In this document: positions 60,756 to 64,000 of the stretch, one piece after another | Layout of the letters: each line of letters starts with the position of its first letter | Numbering within the stretch: position 1 is the first letter of the stretch | Assembly (NCBI RefSeq): GCF_047495875.1 | Contig: NC_092461.1 | Span: 47,447,601-47,511,600 of the forward strand | Reading direction: 5' to 3' | From: Pithys albifrons albifrons | Taxonomy: Eukaryota > Chordata > Aves > Passeriformes > Thamnophilidae | DNA length: 64,000 nt | Translations under genes and position numbers: made by a program | The notes under the pieces: generated by a model | What the model was told of the DNA's origin: nothing | What the model saw: only the letters and a program-made list of their open reading frames with translations | Databases searched by the model: none

Positions 60756-63700
60756 TAGGACAGTCATGAGCAGTCTTAACTGTTGTTCCTGTGTGATCAC
60801 AGATGTTTGGTTTTGGCTTATATAAGCTGAGGCAGCAAAATCAGAGAGAAATTACTACAAACACATACAGATCTGACCAAATCTATTTCCAAAGAAATAT
60901 ACTGAGAAGAAAGACCAATATCTTCAGTCATTTCAGTGATAGGATAACGTGGACATCAGTGTGCTTCCTGTCAATCTAAAGTAAAAATAAATTAGACATT
61001 TGCTATCTTGGCTAACAGATACCTCATTGAAACATGTGAAGAGACTTGTACTACTCCTTTTTCTTCAGAGCAGAAATACCTATTTGATGTTTTATGCAGG
61101 GCTACTGTAAACTGGGAAATGTCTGTTCACTGAGTACAAAGAACAACTTTTTGCCAGGAAGCTTTTTAAGCCTATGGTTTTGCTGTCTGTCTAGGGCTAT
61201 TCTATCTTAAAACAATCAGACTAAATATTTAATGGGGGACATCTTACCAGGAGTAACTGAAGTGGGGCAAACACCCTTTTTAAGTATGCCACTCACTGAG
61301 TTTTCCATAATTTTTAAATTACAATTCATAACAACTAATTTTAGATACCAAAAAATTGACTAGTCTACAGTAGATACAATTAATTAATAGAGAGAATCAA
61401 ATCCAAGAGCATTTAACTTAATTTTAAAATAGGTGGAATGAGTGACTGGCTTATCATGGAATTTCTGCAGGATGTCTCAGTTGATTGTGGAGAGATCCTG
61501 ATTGCCCACCTTGGACTGGAAGCTTAGCTGTTAAATGTTTAAAGTCAGCTGGCTGAGCATCACATTTCAGCCTTTCATAACCCTTTTTGCATTAAAGCTT
61601 CTGACTAGTGAATGAAAGCTTTTATGTCCTGTAACCATAATGACCAGTTTTTCAACATCTTTATTAACAACATATCTGCTTTTATTGAACAGGCTGAAAG
61701 GTAAAATCTTGTCACAGGAAGAGTCGACAGTAAATGAAAGCTTGAAATGCTCATGGTCTAGAGACATATAAAATTTACATACATGATTCTCTCCACTGCA
61801 AATTGTAGAAGGAAGAGAAAAATCACATATTCATATTTCTGTCATTGCTGTATCTATGTGCAGCATAAATATGTGGCAACTGACACATCTTGTTATGTAA
61901 TAGAACTAAACTAGAAACAAGGTTCCTGCTGATCTTTTTCTATGAAAGAATACTTCAAATAGTGTGTAGCTTTGAAACAGTTGGTTGCTCAAGTCACGAC
62001 TCAGTGGTGCCTGAGCATCTGCAAGAAGTCACATAGATCTATAGTGGCTGACTCATTTCCAGTTCTGTACAGAGATACGTGCGTCACATCTTTGATTAAT
62101 GGCACTTGTGGTGAGAAAGGTAGCATCTGGGAGAAATTTTGAGGAGGTCACTGCAGTTTGTCAGTCAGAGTCTGATGATGAACGTAATTGTTATAATTGT
62201 TTTAAATTTTCCTGACTTGAAATATCTTTCTGGGAAGAAAATCATATAGAGTTCTCAAATGCAAAGGGAAGAGTTTGAGATTTCAGTCTAAGTGGGGATT
62301 TTTCAGTATTTGATAAAACTTACACTTTCCCAGTTCTCTAGAAATGCCAAGCACAATACTTCCTAACAGATGAATGTAGTGTCAAAGATCAGTTCATCAA
62401 GTGAGCTTCTTCATGCCCAAAGTAAACTCCTTGTGGATGTTCTTATACAAAGTAGGCATTCTGCATGATGTTTTCTATTTTGGAAAAATATCTTTATGAT
62501 GTCAAGTAGATTTTTCAGTATTTTTCTCAGCTGAACTCAATTTCTACTATTTAGCATCACCAGGGTTTTTCTTCTGTGTATCTGTACAACACTAAATACC
62601 AGTTTGGTATCTTTTGTTCAGCAGCTGTTAACTAGGAGATACGAAAAAAGCTTCTCAATCTTCCCCTTCCATTGGAGTGAGATGGATGGGAAGAGATATC
62701 TTGGCAGTAGGACCACATGTGGATTTTCATTCAATACAAAATTGAGTCCATGGCCAAGTGCCAGAAGATTCCTGCTGTTTCAAATATGCCAGAGACCCTT
62801 CCAGCAATACTCCTGTGGCTGGCAATGGCAGGTGCAAATCAGGGACAGATGGAAGGCATTGAATGGGTTCTTCTATCTCTTCATTAATCAAGTTTGGGGA
62901 TTTACACACTGAACAACATTACTTAGATTTTTTTCCCCCTTAATTCAGTTATTTAAAATATATCCAATTATCTTCTGGTAGAATATATTTCTCAACCCAC
63001 ATATTAAAGCAGAAATTAAGGCTAACAAATTATATTATTCTCTTCAGTTGAGAAGTATAGGCATAGAAATTAAATTGTGTCAGAACATCTTACAGACTTT
63101 GCTGCCATCTACTAACTTTAGAACAAAGTTGTGTACAGTTTAAATATAATGCCTGACCCTCTCTGGTAATCACACTAATTATAATAGCAAATTATTGTTT
63201 AATTTTAATGTGATTCGGAGCCTACAATTTGAATCTTTCGACGGGCAAATTGCATAATACCTCAAAAAAAGTTGGTGGCGGTAAATATAGAAAAATTTAT
63301 CTCTGTAAAATGTTGCATATTCAGCATTTGTCACATAACTAGAAAGCAGTCAAAGGACAAGAAAAAAATCACATTACTTGTAGTATTTGCTCTGGAGACG
63401 TATTTTAAACAACACTTTAATACTGAATAGACCACATCATCTGTGCTGGCTCATTGACTTAAAAGTTAGTGTTGCTTCTCATGTGCAATGAAGCAGGAAA
63501 TCAAACAGTAAACACTGCAAGAATTATCAACAGTCTTATGCAGTACCTAATGCTAACTGAATAAATATGAGTTTTGTAAATACAATTTGTACTCAGAGAA
63601 ACTGAGGGGAGCAGCGTGAAGGAGGAGAAACAGGATGACAACAGAATGGTACATGCTGTGTTTGCTGGGATAAACAGTCTTGTTCATTTGCAAATGAGGA

Positions 63701-63800
63701 ATGAATGAAAGGAACTCTTCAAGAAACATCATTGCAAAGTCATATGTGAATCCAAAATTTTGGTAATTTTCAAGAAGCTTTGAGACTGACACATACATCT

Positions 63801-63836
63801 CCCTCCCCCACCCCCACGTTCCCACCCCACCCCCCC
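63801..63836 (-). repeat. G-quadruplex motif on the minus strand
   Basis: The plus strand is almost pure C with single A spacers; the minus strand therefore has six runs of three to seven G separated by one-base loops except one five-base loop. Adjacent to it on the plus strand are an A run and further C runs up to 63865. Confidence 0.9.
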
Positions 63837-64000
63837 AAAAAAAAACAACCAACAAAAAACCCCCAAAAGACAACCTTTAAAATATTACATTATTCTGCTT
63901 TCAGTCTTGATCTAAGGATAACCCTTCAGCAGTTTGATCTATCACCTTTAAATGCAAGTGCTTTTTCTTTGCTCCTGCACTTAGCAAGAGTGCATGAAGT

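Larger units (their letters stand above)
60403..64000. other. Unique sequence, possible conserved element, G4 motif
   Basis: No gene seen. Contains a perfect hairpin with 10-bp arms at 60730-60755, an AT-rich block with homeodomain- and octamer-like words and unusual CpGs at 63165-63300, and the C/G-rich tract at 63801-63836. A 102-codon plus-strand frame from 62604 has no recognised domain. Confidence 0.5.

Noticed and set aside
1..64000. CRISPR arrays, bacterial operons, attachment sites or prophage
   Set aside because: Base composition, CR1 and LTR elements, and lack of dense long frames show vertebrate nuclear DNA; no regularly spaced repeats were seen.

Overview
The window reads as a bird nuclear genome. 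Seven fragments of CR1-type LINE (the dominant avian retrotransposon), several solo LTRs of retrovirus-like elements in avian style, low overall repeat density, AT-rich single-copy sequence and short microsatellites all fit. I found no convincing protein-coding gene, no tRNA and no functional rRNA gene in 64 kb. The open reading frames are short, lack recognisable domains, and mostly overlap repeats. The best reading is a gene desert or part of a very long intron.

Layout. 1-3609 is single-copy AT-rich sequence. 3.6-5.1 kb holds two LTRs: one minus strand with a CCAAT/TATA promoter layout, one plus strand with a 5-bp target duplication. 5.1-22.3 kb is mostly unique, with a plus-strand CR1 tail (6.2 kb), a minus-strand CR1 tail (10.1 kb) and compound tetranucleotide repeats (10.6 and 19.9 kb). 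22.3-25.8 kb holds two further LTRs. Near 27.5 kb is an exon-like signal set (acceptor, ATG, donor). At 27.9 kb begins a repeat with a minus-strand 5S-rRNA-like head; a 5'-truncated relative with a 7-bp duplication lies at 52.4 kb. 29-37.4 kb has a possible short LTR, a solo LTR (31.1 kb, minus), a truncated LTR (33.0 kb) and a probable LTR (37 kb). 37.4-44.1 kb is unique sequence with two perfect stem-loops. 44.1-54.3 kb is the most repeat-rich part: a solo LTR closely related to the 31.1 kb copy but in opposite orientation, four CR1 fragments and the second 5S-like repeat. 54.3-64 kb is mostly unique, with a small CR1 scrap, an AT-rich conserved-element-like block near 63.2 kb and a strong G-quadruplex motif at 63.8 kb.

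The most notable signals are the 5S-headed repeat family, three solo LTRs of one family with exact 5-bp duplications (one with a G-rich expansion beside a decayed TATA box), the exon-like segment at 27.5 kb, and the perfect hairpins. Family names are assigned from remembered family features and structure, not from a database search.
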